64,000 bases of DNA from Anderseniella sp. (GTDB lineage Bacteria; Pseudomonadota; Alphaproteobacteria; Rhizobiales; Aestuariivirgaceae), in contig JANQOK010000023.1 of NCBI GenBank assembly GCA_028289645.1, forward strand, positions 372,001-436,000, in the 5' to 3' direction. Under the pieces are notes generated by a model that saw nothing but the letters and a program-made list of their open reading frames with translations, searched no databases and had not been told where the DNA came from. Positions 7,965 through 15,787 of the stretch are shown piece by piece; position 1 is the first letter of the stretch; each line of letters begins with the position of its first letter. Both the position numbers and the translations under genes were made by a program.

Positions 7965-9298
7965 GGTGCATCCGCTGCCGGCAGGGGCCTGATCTTGCGC
8001 CAGACGGCTTTGACATAGTCAGCGATATCCTCAATCACCGGTTCCAGCCATGGCCGGGGCAGGGTGTAACAGGTGACGTAAAACCGCCAGAATGCAAAAC
8101 CGGCAAACAATGAAAACGGCGTCCATATTGTCAGCCAGACGGAAGTGCCGGAAACGCGCGTCAGCAGATGGCCCTGTTGCAACACTTCATGGAAGGCCAC
8201 AAGCAGGATCAACGCCACGGCGAACCGGTACGCCCGGTTGCCCCGTCGCGAACCGATGGCATACGGCAGGGCCAGAAACGGCAGGATCAGCACCACTGCC
8301 ACCATTGCCAGCCGGACATGGAACTGCGACTCCAGATACCGCTTTCGCCAGTCTTTCAGATCATCGCGCTGCAGCTGCGTATACAGTTCCGTCAGGGTCA
8401 GCTCGCGCTCGTTGCGGCCGCGCGGGCGAAACACCTCTTTCGACAATTCTCCGAGCGCCACATCAGCTGATTTGAAGTCGCCAACCACGGGCGGCTCCAG
8501 AGCCAGTGCCGAGGTCGTTGAGTCCTTTGACTTCATTTCCATTCGATGGCCATCGTCGAGCCGCAGCAGGGGCCTGGCATTGGACGGGTCGTCAACCAGC
8601 TTGCCGTCCAGCGCAGTAATGGTCTCGCTGCCCTTGTCGCCATTGTCGTCGTACATGAAAATGCGCTGGAACGAGTTGTCCCGGCGTTCCAGCTTGTCGA
8701 GAATGAACGTGCGATTGCCGGTTTGCATGAAGACGCCTTCTTCGGCGAGATAAAACACATCCACATTGGCCAGCGTGTAAACTGTGGCGCGATAGGCGTA
8801 CAGCGAATACGGTTGTATCCAGCCGAACATCAACGCGGCATTGGCGGCAAGCACAACCGCGATCATGCACACCGGACGGGTCAGCCGCCCAAGGCCGACG
8901 CCGGCAGCCAGAAAGGCATCGAGTTCCGAATCCTTCGACATCTTGTTGAAGCCGAACAGCAGGCCGAGATACAGAGCCACAGGTGCCGCAAGCCCTATAT
9001 AGTGGGGCATCCAGTAAGCCAGGAGCTCCAGCACCACGCCAAAGGAATTCCGGTTGCCCAGGGTGATGTCCAGTACCTGTACGATGCGTTCTGCACACAG
9101 GACTGACAATCCGGCACCCAATGCGGTGAGCAACGGAATTGATACCTGACGAATAACGTATCGCTCAATAATCGGAATTCTGAAAATATTGGTTTCGGCC
9201 GCGCGCCGTCCTCTGTTGCTGCCGGACTGGCTTAATCTGGATGATCGAGCGCCATAGTGAATTCGCTTGAACTCATGCTGCGCTGGAGCAACCTGCAC
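7961..9298 (-). CDS. lptF: LptF-like permease (YjgP/YjgQ family)
   Basis: Partner permease of the downstream LptG-like protein, with the conserved N-terminal IIERYVIRQVSIPLL, two early membrane helices, a long periplasmic domain and three C-terminal helices ending in a cytoplasmic basic tail. The frame gives 445 residues from a GTG at 9298. About 40 residues before IIERY look non-conserved, yet no ATG, GTG or TTG lies between them and the conserved helix, so either the GTG is used or translation begins at a rare ATT codon. It lies 31 bases after the phosphoesterase. It would need an LptB-type ATPase and LptC/A partners encoded elsewhere. Confidence 0.82.
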   Translation of the reverse strand: MQVAPAQHEFKRIHYGARSSRLSQSGSNRGRRAAETNIFRIPIIERYVIRQVSIPLLTALGAGLSVLCAERIVQVLDITLGNRNSFGVVLELLAYWMPHYIGLAAPVALYLGLLFGFNKMSKDSELDAFLAAGVGLGRLTRPVCMIAVVLAANAALMFGWIQPYSLYAYRATVYTLANVDVFYLAEEGVFMQTGNRTFILDKLERRDNSFQRIFMYDDNGDKGSETITALDGKLVDDPSNARPLLRLDDGHRMEMKSKDSTTSALALEPPVVGDFKSADVALGELSKEVFRPRGRNERELTLTELYTQLQRDDLKDWRKRYLESQFHVRLAMVAVVLILPFLALPYAIGSRRGNRAYRFAVALILLVAFHEVLQQGHLLTRVSGTSVWLTIWTPFSLFAGFAFWRFYVTCYTLPRPWLEPVIEDIADYVKAVWRKIRPLPAADAP

Positions 9299-9329
9299 TC
9301 ACTCTTCAAACAATGCCTTACCCGGATTG

Positions 9330-10247
9330 TCAATCCAGACTATAGCTTGTTTGCGGCACGAAGCTGTTTTTTTCAGCGCTCCAGCATCGGCTGTTCACCG
9401 TGCACTGCCAGCGCCCGGATGTGCGGCGGATATGGTATTCGTTCCAGGCTGCCGGCTCGGTGTTGCGGGCGCCGTTGGAGGTGGCCGCCGGCATGCCGAG
9501 AATGTGGACCGGCCCGTGCCGGGACGCCAGCACATTGCGCATCGTGACGTGATTGTGTCCGTGAACCACCAGATCGCAGCCCTGGTCTTCCAGAACCTGC
9601 TGCAGGGCATGAGCATCAACCAGCGCCTTGCGCCGTTTCGCAAGACCGGGCAATGGCGGATGATGGATCATCAATATCCGGTAGAAACCCTTGGACCGCA
9701 AGTTGTGCAGGGTGTCGGCAAGTGCATCGATCTGGCCCTCTCCCAGAACACCTGAAGCGCGGCCGGGCCGGGTTGGCACGCCGGTTGACACGCCGATCAG
9801 CGCGATGTTGCGGCGCTGGCGCACATACGGGAACGGCATTGCCATGTTCGGCGTGGTGACGGCGCCTGATACCATAAGATCACCGGTCATGTAGTCGCCG
9901 AGGCGGCCCATGCCCTTTTCCCACGGCACCGGCACGTAAGCATCATGATTGCCGGGCACGAACGAGATCCAGTCAGGCCTGCCGAGATTGCGAAGCCAGC
10001 TTTCGCCGTTGATGAATTCGCGGGGCAGGGCAATATTCACAAGGTCGCCGGTAACCATGACATGGTCTGGGTGGGCTGCCTTGATATCGCGCACGAGCTC
10101 GCCAGCGATCTGCGCGTCATGGATTGCCTTGCGGCGGAACGTCCAGGAATTGTAGCCCACTATCCGCTTCGAAGTCATTTCGGACGGCTTGACCGGCGGC
10201 AGGGGAGCAAGGTGCACATCTGATATGTGGGCAATGCGAAATGTCAC
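9330..10247 (-). CDS. Calcineurin-like metallophosphoesterase
   Basis: Binuclear-metal phosphoesterase of 305 residues. All metal-binding blocks are present in order: ISDVHLAP at the N-terminus, VTGDLVN near residue 66, PGNHDAYV near 97, MIHHPP near 195 and HGHNHVTM near 229. There is no signal peptide, so it is predicted to be cytoplasmic. It starts 12 bases after the ceramide synthase stop and precedes lptF by 31 bases, so it belongs to this lipid operon. A role in trimming a phospho-lipid head group or a lipid diphosphate is a reasonable guess; cyclic-nucleotide hydrolysis is the alternative. Substrate unknown. Confidence 0.85.
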   Translation of the reverse strand: MTFRIAHISDVHLAPLPPVKPSEMTSKRIVGYNSWTFRRKAIHDAQIAGELVRDIKAAHPDHVMVTGDLVNIALPREFINGESWLRNLGRPDWISFVPGNHDAYVPVPWEKGMGRLGDYMTGDLMVSGAVTTPNMAMPFPYVRQRRNIALIGVSTGVPTRPGRASGVLGEGQIDALADTLHNLRSKGFYRILMIHHPPLPGLAKRRKALVDAHALQQVLEDQGCDLVVHGHNHVTMRNVLASRHGPVHILGMPAATSNGARNTEPAAWNEYHIRRTSGRWQCTVNSRCWSAEKNSFVPQTSYSLD

Positions 10248-10259
10248 AAGGTACGTCCG

Positions 10260-11399
10260 TCAGGCAATGTTGCGTTCAAAAATGCGATACGTCTTGTAGG
10301 CTTTGCCGCCGATCGCTTCTATCATGCGGCGCATCGGTACATTGTCCTCCAGTATCCAGGACAACTCGGCGCGCTTTGTGCCGCGATTGACGTGATAGGT
10401 GCGGATGGCATCGATGACCGACATGGCAAGTGCGGAGCCAACCGGGGTGCCGTGGAATTTCCGGCGCACACCCATCAGCGGCAGGCGCACCGCCTCAGGC
10501 GGGGACAGCTTGAGACGCGACAGCAGCTTCAGCCAGCCGAGCGGCAGCAGTTTTCCGTTCAGGTCACGGGCCGCGTTGTTGATGTCGGGCAGTGTGACCG
10601 CCATGGCGCAGGGTTCGCCCTGGTAGGACGCGAATGCGATGAACTGTTCTGGAACCAGCATCTTCAGGTCCTGGCCAAGTTTATGAATCTCTGCCTGGCT
10701 GAACGGGGTGAATCCCCAGTTCTCAGACCAGGCATCGTTGAAAATATCGATCAGAATGGCGAGATCGCGATCAAGGTTCTTCTTGCTGAGCGGGCGCACT
10801 TCAAGATCGCCTGTGGCCTGCACCTTGGCCAGCATGCCGGCGAGGCCGCGCGGCAATGGTTTCGAGTTGTCGAAATCGTAAGCCAGCACATCCTTGACTG
10901 GCTTGTATCCGGCGGCTGCAACATGGGTTTGATAATAAGGTGCCGCATGCCCCATCATGAACGCAGGCGGATGTTCAAAACCCTCCACCAGGAGGCCGGT
11001 TTCCTCATTTATTGAAAATCCGAACGGACCAATGGCGCGCGCCATTCCTTCGGCCTTCAGCCAGTTCTCCGCTGCGTCGAACAGGCGGGCGAAGACCCCG
11101 GCATCATCGAAGGCATCGAGAAAACCGAACATGCCGGTGGCATCCTGATAACGCTCCAGCCTGAGGTTGTCTACCTGTGCTGAAATGCGCCCGACCGGCT
11201 GGCCGTTGCGGACAGCCAGAAACAGTTGTGCCCGGCCATGCTGAAAAAACGGATTGTGTCTGGGGGAAATGTGCTGCGAGCGTTCGAAGTCCAATGGTGC
11301 GATCCAGGCCGGGTCATCGGCAAAAACGGCATGGGGTACCTGGATAAATGTCTTGTAGTCACGCCGGTCAATGACCGGCCGTATCTCAACTTCACTCAT
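10260..11399 (-). CDS. bcerS: GNAT-superfamily acyltransferase, probable bacterial ceramide synthase
   Basis: The ATG at 11399 gives 379 residues beginning MSEVEIRPV; the frame extends upstream but only over the end of the ABC exporter gene. The sequence resembles the long GNAT-like family (PRISAQVDNL-type core with GRISAQVD, then AIGPFGFSINEETGLL, and a C-terminal TKRAELSWILEDNVPMRR). In Caulobacter crescentus a GNAT-superfamily protein clustered with spt and cerR is the ceramide synthase bCerS, which N-acylates 3-ketosphinganine. The same linkage here supports that role. The start overlaps the upstream exporter gene by eight bases, so the two are probably translated together. Function is inferred from family type plus context. 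Confidence 0.7.
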   Translation of the reverse strand: MSEVEIRPVIDRRDYKTFIQVPHAVFADDPAWIAPLDFERSQHISPRHNPFFQHGRAQLFLAVRNGQPVGRISAQVDNLRLERYQDATGMFGFLDAFDDAGVFARLFDAAENWLKAEGMARAIGPFGFSINEETGLLVEGFEHPPAFMMGHAAPYYQTHVAAAGYKPVKDVLAYDFDNSKPLPRGLAGMLAKVQATGDLEVRPLSKKNLDRDLAILIDIFNDAWSENWGFTPFSQAEIHKLGQDLKMLVPEQFIAFASYQGEPCAMAVTLPDINNAARDLNGKLLPLGWLKLLSRLKLSPPEAVRLPLMGVRRKFHGTPVGSALAMSVIDAIRTYHVNRGTKRAELSWILEDNVPMRRMIEAIGGKAYKTYRIFERNIA

Positions 11400-13131
11400 G
11401 CGCGGTTTTTTCTGCCGTCTTGCGGCGGCGGGATGCCGGTGTCTTGATCTGTTCAGCAGCACCTCCCTCAACCTTGTACAGGCAATCGGCGATTTTGGAC
11501 CAGGCAAGCCGATGAGTGATGGCGATGATGGTGAATTCACCGGCCAGCGCCAGCGCATTGCGGCAGATGCTGGCTTCCGTTTCCGGATCCAGGGCACTGG
11601 TCACCTCATCGAGTATCAGCAATTTCGGGCGGCTGACCAGGGCGCGGGCGAGTGCGATACGCTGACGTTGCCCGCCGGACAGGCGGCCGCCCATCTCGCC
11701 CGCATTCGAATCCAGGCCTTCGGGCAGGCTGGTCACGAAGTCGTCGGCATTGGCCAGGCGCAACGCATCCATAATATCGTCATCCGACAGGCTGGTGTTG
11801 CCAAGCGCAATGTTGTCGCGAAGGCTTGCGTGCAACAGGGAAAGCTCCTGCGGGACGTAGCCGATGTTGGACCGCCAGGCTTTCAGCGACAATTCGTCGA
11901 GCGGCCGTCCATCAATCATGATGCGTCCCGAAGCAGGCTCGTGCAGTCCGAGCAGCAGGTCGACGATGGTGGTCTTGCCGGCTCCGGATGGTCCTTGCAG
12001 TACGGTAATCTTGCCGGAGGGAATGAACAGAGACACGTTTTCGACCGTTGGCTTGTCTTCGTGCGCGAATGTGACCTGATCGAACGTGCAGCCTTCGTTC
12101 AGGGTAATGTCCTGCGCGCCGCCGACACGCTCGGCTTCGCGTACCAGCTTTTCAGACATATCGTGCACGGCGTAGTAGGACGCTTCCAGTTCGGCGCCGC
12201 GCTGCAGGAACCTCTGCAGGCGCCGGACAACGGAAATTGCCTGATAGCCGATGATGCCTACCACCGTGACGCCGGCAAGGGTGACGTCCCAGACGCCGAC
12301 CGCCAGAAAGAATCCAACCCCGATCAACAATGCGATGAGAATGTCGGCACCACGTTCCAGCCCCTGGTTCGAGAGCACCTGCAGCTTTATCGACTTGTTG
12401 AGAGATTGCAGGTTGGACCCGAACATGGCGATAAACGGGACAGTTCGCGCCATCGACTTGATCGGTTTTATGTTGTTCAGGGCGTCTGTGACTATGGTCA
12501 CAAGCTGGCTGGTGGAGGCGGTTTGGCGCCTGCCGGCGCGACGGCTGACTGCGATCAGTTTTCCCAATCCGGCCACGACGATTACGCCGGCTATGATGCC
12601 GGCAAGGGCAATTTGAAACGATGCCATCAGGGCAACGACCAGATAACCGGCCCCCTGGATCGTCGAGGCTACGAACTTGGCTGATTCCAGGTAGGCCTGC
12701 CCGGCTCGCGTGGCATCAACGGAGATGGTATTGGCAATTCTGCCGGCGCGATGATCGACGAAATACCGCCATCTGGTGTCGAACATGGCATTCAGCAGAT
12801 CCTCGCGCAGTCTGGTCGAAACATTGGCGATCGAAAAACCGGCATAGGTCAATGCGGCACCCAGCAACAGCGTGCGCAGCACCAGCATGACCACGACGGC
12901 GATGGTGAACCCGGCCAGTGTCGGCGGCAGCCCCGTCATTGCCAGGGTTGCATCTATGATGGTCTTGAACGCGGGCGGCAAACTGCTCTGTTCCCCGGAC
13001 ACGGCGAGCAGCGCCGGCAGCATGGCGCTGACCGACAGGATTTCGGCTATCGATGACAGAATCAGGCATAGGAGAACCAGCCAGGGATTGGTCCCCTTTG
13101 CAGATGCGAAAATTCGGAAAAGCTTCAGCAT
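11392..13131 (-). CDS. ABC exporter half-transporter (MsbA/lipid type)
   Basis: Fused transmembrane and nucleotide-binding half-transporter of 579 residues, expected to act as a homodimer. Six membrane helices occupy about residues 1-310. The ATPase domain has Walker A GPSGAGKTT, signature LSGGQRQRIALARAL, Walker B LLILDEVTSALD and the H-loop in AITHRLA. The gene runs into the ceramide synthase gene with an eight-base overlap. MsbA-type exporters flip lipids across the inner membrane, so a ceramide or sphingolipid flippase is the leading guess; a peptide or other hydrophobic substrate is not excluded. Confidence 0.85.
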   Translation of the reverse strand: MLKLFRIFASAKGTNPWLVLLCLILSSIAEILSVSAMLPALLAVSGEQSSLPPAFKTIIDATLAMTGLPPTLAGFTIAVVVMLVLRTLLLGAALTYAGFSIANVSTRLREDLLNAMFDTRWRYFVDHRAGRIANTISVDATRAGQAYLESAKFVASTIQGAGYLVVALMASFQIALAGIIAGVIVVAGLGKLIAVSRRAGRRQTASTSQLVTIVTDALNNIKPIKSMARTVPFIAMFGSNLQSLNKSIKLQVLSNQGLERGADILIALLIGVGFFLAVGVWDVTLAGVTVVGIIGYQAISVVRRLQRFLQRGAELEASYYAVHDMSEKLVREAERVGGAQDITLNEGCTFDQVTFAHEDKPTVENVSLFIPSGKITVLQGPSGAGKTTIVDLLLGLHEPASGRIMIDGRPLDELSLKAWRSNIGYVPQELSLLHASLRDNIALGNTSLSDDDIMDALRLANADDFVTSLPEGLDSNAGEMGGRLSGGQRQRIALARALVSRPKLLILDEVTSALDPETEASICRNALALAGEFTIIAITHRLAWSKIADCLYKVEGGAAEQIKTPASRRRKTAEKTAHE

Positions 13132-13309
13132 CAGGCGATAATCATCATCTCGTTACTGTGTAGGGCGCGGACCCTGTTACCAAACGATTAGAGGCGTCCG
13201 GCCATATGGGCAAGGACGGAATTCGAAGAAACCGGCAGATCACAATGATTTCCGGGATAAGGAGCAATCGTGCAGGGCCTGACGTCTTTAGTGTCGTGGA
13301 GGCTGCGTC

Positions 13310-14143
13310 TCAGTCGTGCGTGCTCATTCTTTCCAGGGTCTGCGCGGCATCCCGGGTTGCCTGTTCAAACCGGTCTTCAAAGGTTTCCATGTTCTTCTGC
13401 GGATTCTTGAAGAACGAACTCTTCTTCAGACCGGCGACAAAGAATTTGTGCAGCAAACGGGCCGGTGCCTTCATTGGCCGGTCCACGTGCCACAGCAGAA
13501 CAACTCGTTCCTCATCGGTACTGTTGGTGACTTCGTGCCTGTAAGTGTCATCAAAAACGAAGATCTTGCCTTCTTCCCATGTGCAGTATTCGTCCTCGAC
13601 CCGTAACCGGCAGTTTTCGCGATTTTTCGGCACGATCAATCCCAGATGACAGGTGACAATACCTTTGGTAACCCCCTTGTGCGGCGGGATATGCGCGCCC
13701 GGCGCCAGAATCGAGAACCACGCGGTTTGCAGATTCGGGATCGATTCGAGCATGGCGGCTGTCTTGGGAGCCTGGGCGCAATTGCGCTTCAGTTTTGTTC
13801 CGAAGCCATACAGGAAGAATGTGCGCCAATCGTCATCCTTGGAAATTTTCTTCTGGTAGGCGGAAACTTCGTGGAATTTCGGCACTTGTTCGCGGAATTT
13901 CAGGATATCGCGGACCTCGCCGAGCACATCCCGCCAGTTGTCCTCCAGCACCTTGAACTCGGGGAAATGCGCCGTGTCCAGGACCGGGGTGTCGCCGATG
14001 AGCGATTGCCGTGACTGCAGGACGGCGATCAGCTTGCGCAATTTGCGACCGGTGCGCATGACCATCCGGTCCAGGGTGGACTTCTCGCTCTTTTCAGATG
14101 CGGCCACAGCGGTATCGTTAGGAGTGTTGGTCTGCTGGATCAT
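13310..14143 (-). CDS. Aspartyl/asparaginyl beta-hydroxylase family (LpxO-like) dioxygenase
   Basis: 2-oxoglutarate/Fe(II)-dependent oxygenase of 277 residues. The iron-binding core is visible as HIPPHKG (His151, His155), the strand TCHLGLIVP, and the distal histidine in DTYRHEVTN (His203), with WHVDRP closing the jellyroll. LpxO, a member of this family, 2-hydroxylates a fatty acyl chain of lipid A. The N-terminal 50 residues are polar with no signal peptide. It is first on the minus strand, 178 bases before the ABC exporter, so either co-transcribed with the sphingolipid genes or independently expressed. Possible substrates are lipid A or the ceramide acyl chain; a peptide substrate is less likely. 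Confidence 0.78.
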   Translation of the reverse strand: MIQQTNTPNDTAVAASEKSEKSTLDRMVMRTGRKLRKLIAVLQSRQSLIGDTPVLDTAHFPEFKVLEDNWRDVLGEVRDILKFREQVPKFHEVSAYQKKISKDDDWRTFFLYGFGTKLKRNCAQAPKTAAMLESIPNLQTAWFSILAPGAHIPPHKGVTKGIVTCHLGLIVPKNRENCRLRVEDEYCTWEEGKIFVFDDTYRHEVTNSTDEERVVLLWHVDRPMKAPARLLHKFFVAGLKKSSFFKNPQKNMETFEDRFEQATRDAAQTLERMSTHD

Positions 14144-14396
14144 TATTGGTAGATACCTGGATTGAGAGGGCTTTCGACAGAATCGCCCGAATTGGTGATG
14201 CTATTCAACTTGCCAATATCAGAGGTGACTGCAACCGCAAAAGCTGCGTGCTATTAATCTGATCGCCTTATAGCATGTCTCGCAGAATGTAGGCGATTTT
14301 GCGGGTAAATGCATGCGAAAAGCCGGTGGCTAATACGCTGTTTTGTCAACCTCTTCGACCGCCACAGACCTCGGGTCAGGCGCAGGTGGGTTTCAA

Positions 14397-14867
14397 ATGT
14401 TGAAGTCGTTCATGTTTCCAATTGCCAACAGGCTGCTGCTGCAACCGTTCGGGCGGGTGGTGCGTGGCATGACTTTGGGCACCCGCGGCGTGGTCCGGGA
14501 CGTCGAAGGACGAATGCTGGTTGTGCGTCAGCGATATACCAGCGGCTGGGTGTTCCCGGGCGGCGGGGTGGACAGGGGAGAGGCTCCGGTCACGGCGATG
14601 AAGCGCGAGGTGATGGAGGAGACCGGAGTGCAGTTGACGGGCGATGTTGTGATGCATGGGTTGTTTTCAAACCATGCCAACTTTCCCGGCGACTATGTGG
14701 CTGTGTATATCGCGACCAGCTATCAAGACGGTGATTGGCAGCCGTCGCTTGAGATAACCGAACGCGCTTTTCTGGATCCGGCAGACATCGTCAGGGACTG
14801 TTCGGATCCCATGCAGCGGCGGCTTGAAGAACTGGCCGGCAGGCAGGCGATATCTGAAATCTGGTAG
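14397..14867 (+). CDS. Nudix hydrolase
   Basis: Small Nudix protein of 156 residues from the ATG at 14397, which has AGGTGG seven bases upstream; a TTG at 14343 would add 18 residues. The Nudix box reads GGGVDRGEAPVTAMKREVMEETG, matching Gx5Ex7REUxEExGU. Family members cleave nucleoside diphosphates linked to another moiety. The N-terminal helix MLKSFMFPIANRLLLQPFGRV is amphipathic and could contact membrane. Divergent from the LpxO-like gene. Substrate not predictable. Confidence 0.85.
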   Translation: MLKSFMFPIANRLLLQPFGRVVRGMTLGTRGVVRDVEGRMLVVRQRYTSGWVFPGGGVDRGEAPVTAMKREVMEETGVQLTGDVVMHGLFSNHANFPGDYVAVYIATSYQDGDWQPSLEITERAFLDPADIVRDCSDPMQRRLEELAGRQAISEIW

Positions 14868-15206
14868 TGCGAGAAGCAGCAGGACCAGGTGCCGTGCTGC
14901 AGGGCGACGGCACGCAATGTTTGACGCTTACGGCGACAACATGATATGGCCAGCCAGTGTCGCGGTTGCGGCGAACACAAATGTTCGCCGACGCAGTGGC
15001 GACAGATGAATTGGTCAGGACAAGCAGAATGCCCGCGAAAGTGCGTCAGCGACGATTTTGTTCCAAGCGATGCGGATTTAGTTGCCGCACTGCCGGACTG
15101 TACTCGCGCGTGCCTAGCCTTTTGCCCTGACGCAAGCTGTGGCCGGTGAGGAAGTCCGGTGTGAAACCCACACTGCACGTTTCTCATTCCTACGGACACA
15201 AGGCCG
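14868..15206 (+). other. Intergenic region, no convincing gene
   Basis: A gap of 339 bases between the Nudix and GNAT genes. A 67-codon cysteine-rich frame at 14946-15149 lacks a ribosome binding site and family features, so it is not called. I see no RNA gene, strong terminator or repeat here. Confidence 0.4.
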
Positions 15207-15767
15207 ATGCTTACCAATCCAGACTGCATAAAACCATTCAATCATAAAGATATGGCGCTTGAAGCGCAGGCGAACGGGCTGCTTGACCGCGCTTTCGGAA
15301 TTGGCAGACGTACCAAGACGACCTATCGGCTTCGCGAGGGCGAGCAGCCGGTCGAGGGATTAAGCTTCGGGCTTTATGTTGACGACGGCACAACCGGTCC
15401 GGCATTGCGGGCGGTCATCAGTTTCTGGCACTTGTGCATCGGCGAGACCGGCGAACGTGCGATCATGCTCGGACCAATTGCTGTCGAACCGCATTTGCAG
15501 GGCACCGGGCTGGGAACAACGCTGATACGTCATTCACTCAAACAGGCGCAACGGCTCGGCCACGAACTGGTTATTCTTGTCGGCGATGAGCCCTACTATG
15601 CGCCGTTCGGCTTTGCTCGGGTGCCGGACGGACGCCTGACTCTGCCGGGGCCCGTGGATCCGGCGCGGTTGCTGTTCTGCGAACTGGCGCCTGGCTCATT
15701 TGAACGCGCCGACGGACTGGTGCTGTCTCCGTCTCGGTATCAGGCAAAGCAAAATGATCAGTCCTGA
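15207..15767 (+). CDS. GNAT family N-acetyltransferase
   Basis: N-acyltransferase of 186 residues resembling the YhbS-type GNAT branch. The acetyl-CoA-binding region is visible as LGPIAVEPHLQGTGLGTTLI (about residues 91-110), followed by the beta-bulge strand LVILVGDEPYYAPFGF, which is characteristic of YhbS-like proteins. The C-terminal third resembles the LPGPVDPARLLFCEL segment of that group. The acceptor is unknown. It lies alone, converging on the MoxR-type operon whose last gene ends 20 bases downstream. Confidence 0.83.
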   Translation: MLTNPDCIKPFNHKDMALEAQANGLLDRAFGIGRRTKTTYRLREGEQPVEGLSFGLYVDDGTTGPALRAVISFWHLCIGETGERAIMLGPIAVEPHLQGTGLGTTLIRHSLKQAQRLGHELVILVGDEPYYAPFGFARVPDGRLTLPGPVDPARLLFCELAPGSFERADGLVLSPSRYQAKQNDQS

Positions 15768-15787
15768 AAAATCAGCGAGGGTTTCGC

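Noticed and set aside
11371-12684. 437-codon plus-strand frame
   Set aside because: Lies entirely antisense to the ABC exporter and the ceramide synthase end; no domain and composition typical of antisense frames.
14946-15149. Cysteine-rich 67-codon frame
   Set aside because: No ribosome binding site, no spacing pattern of a zinc or iron-sulfur protein, no neighbours to support it.
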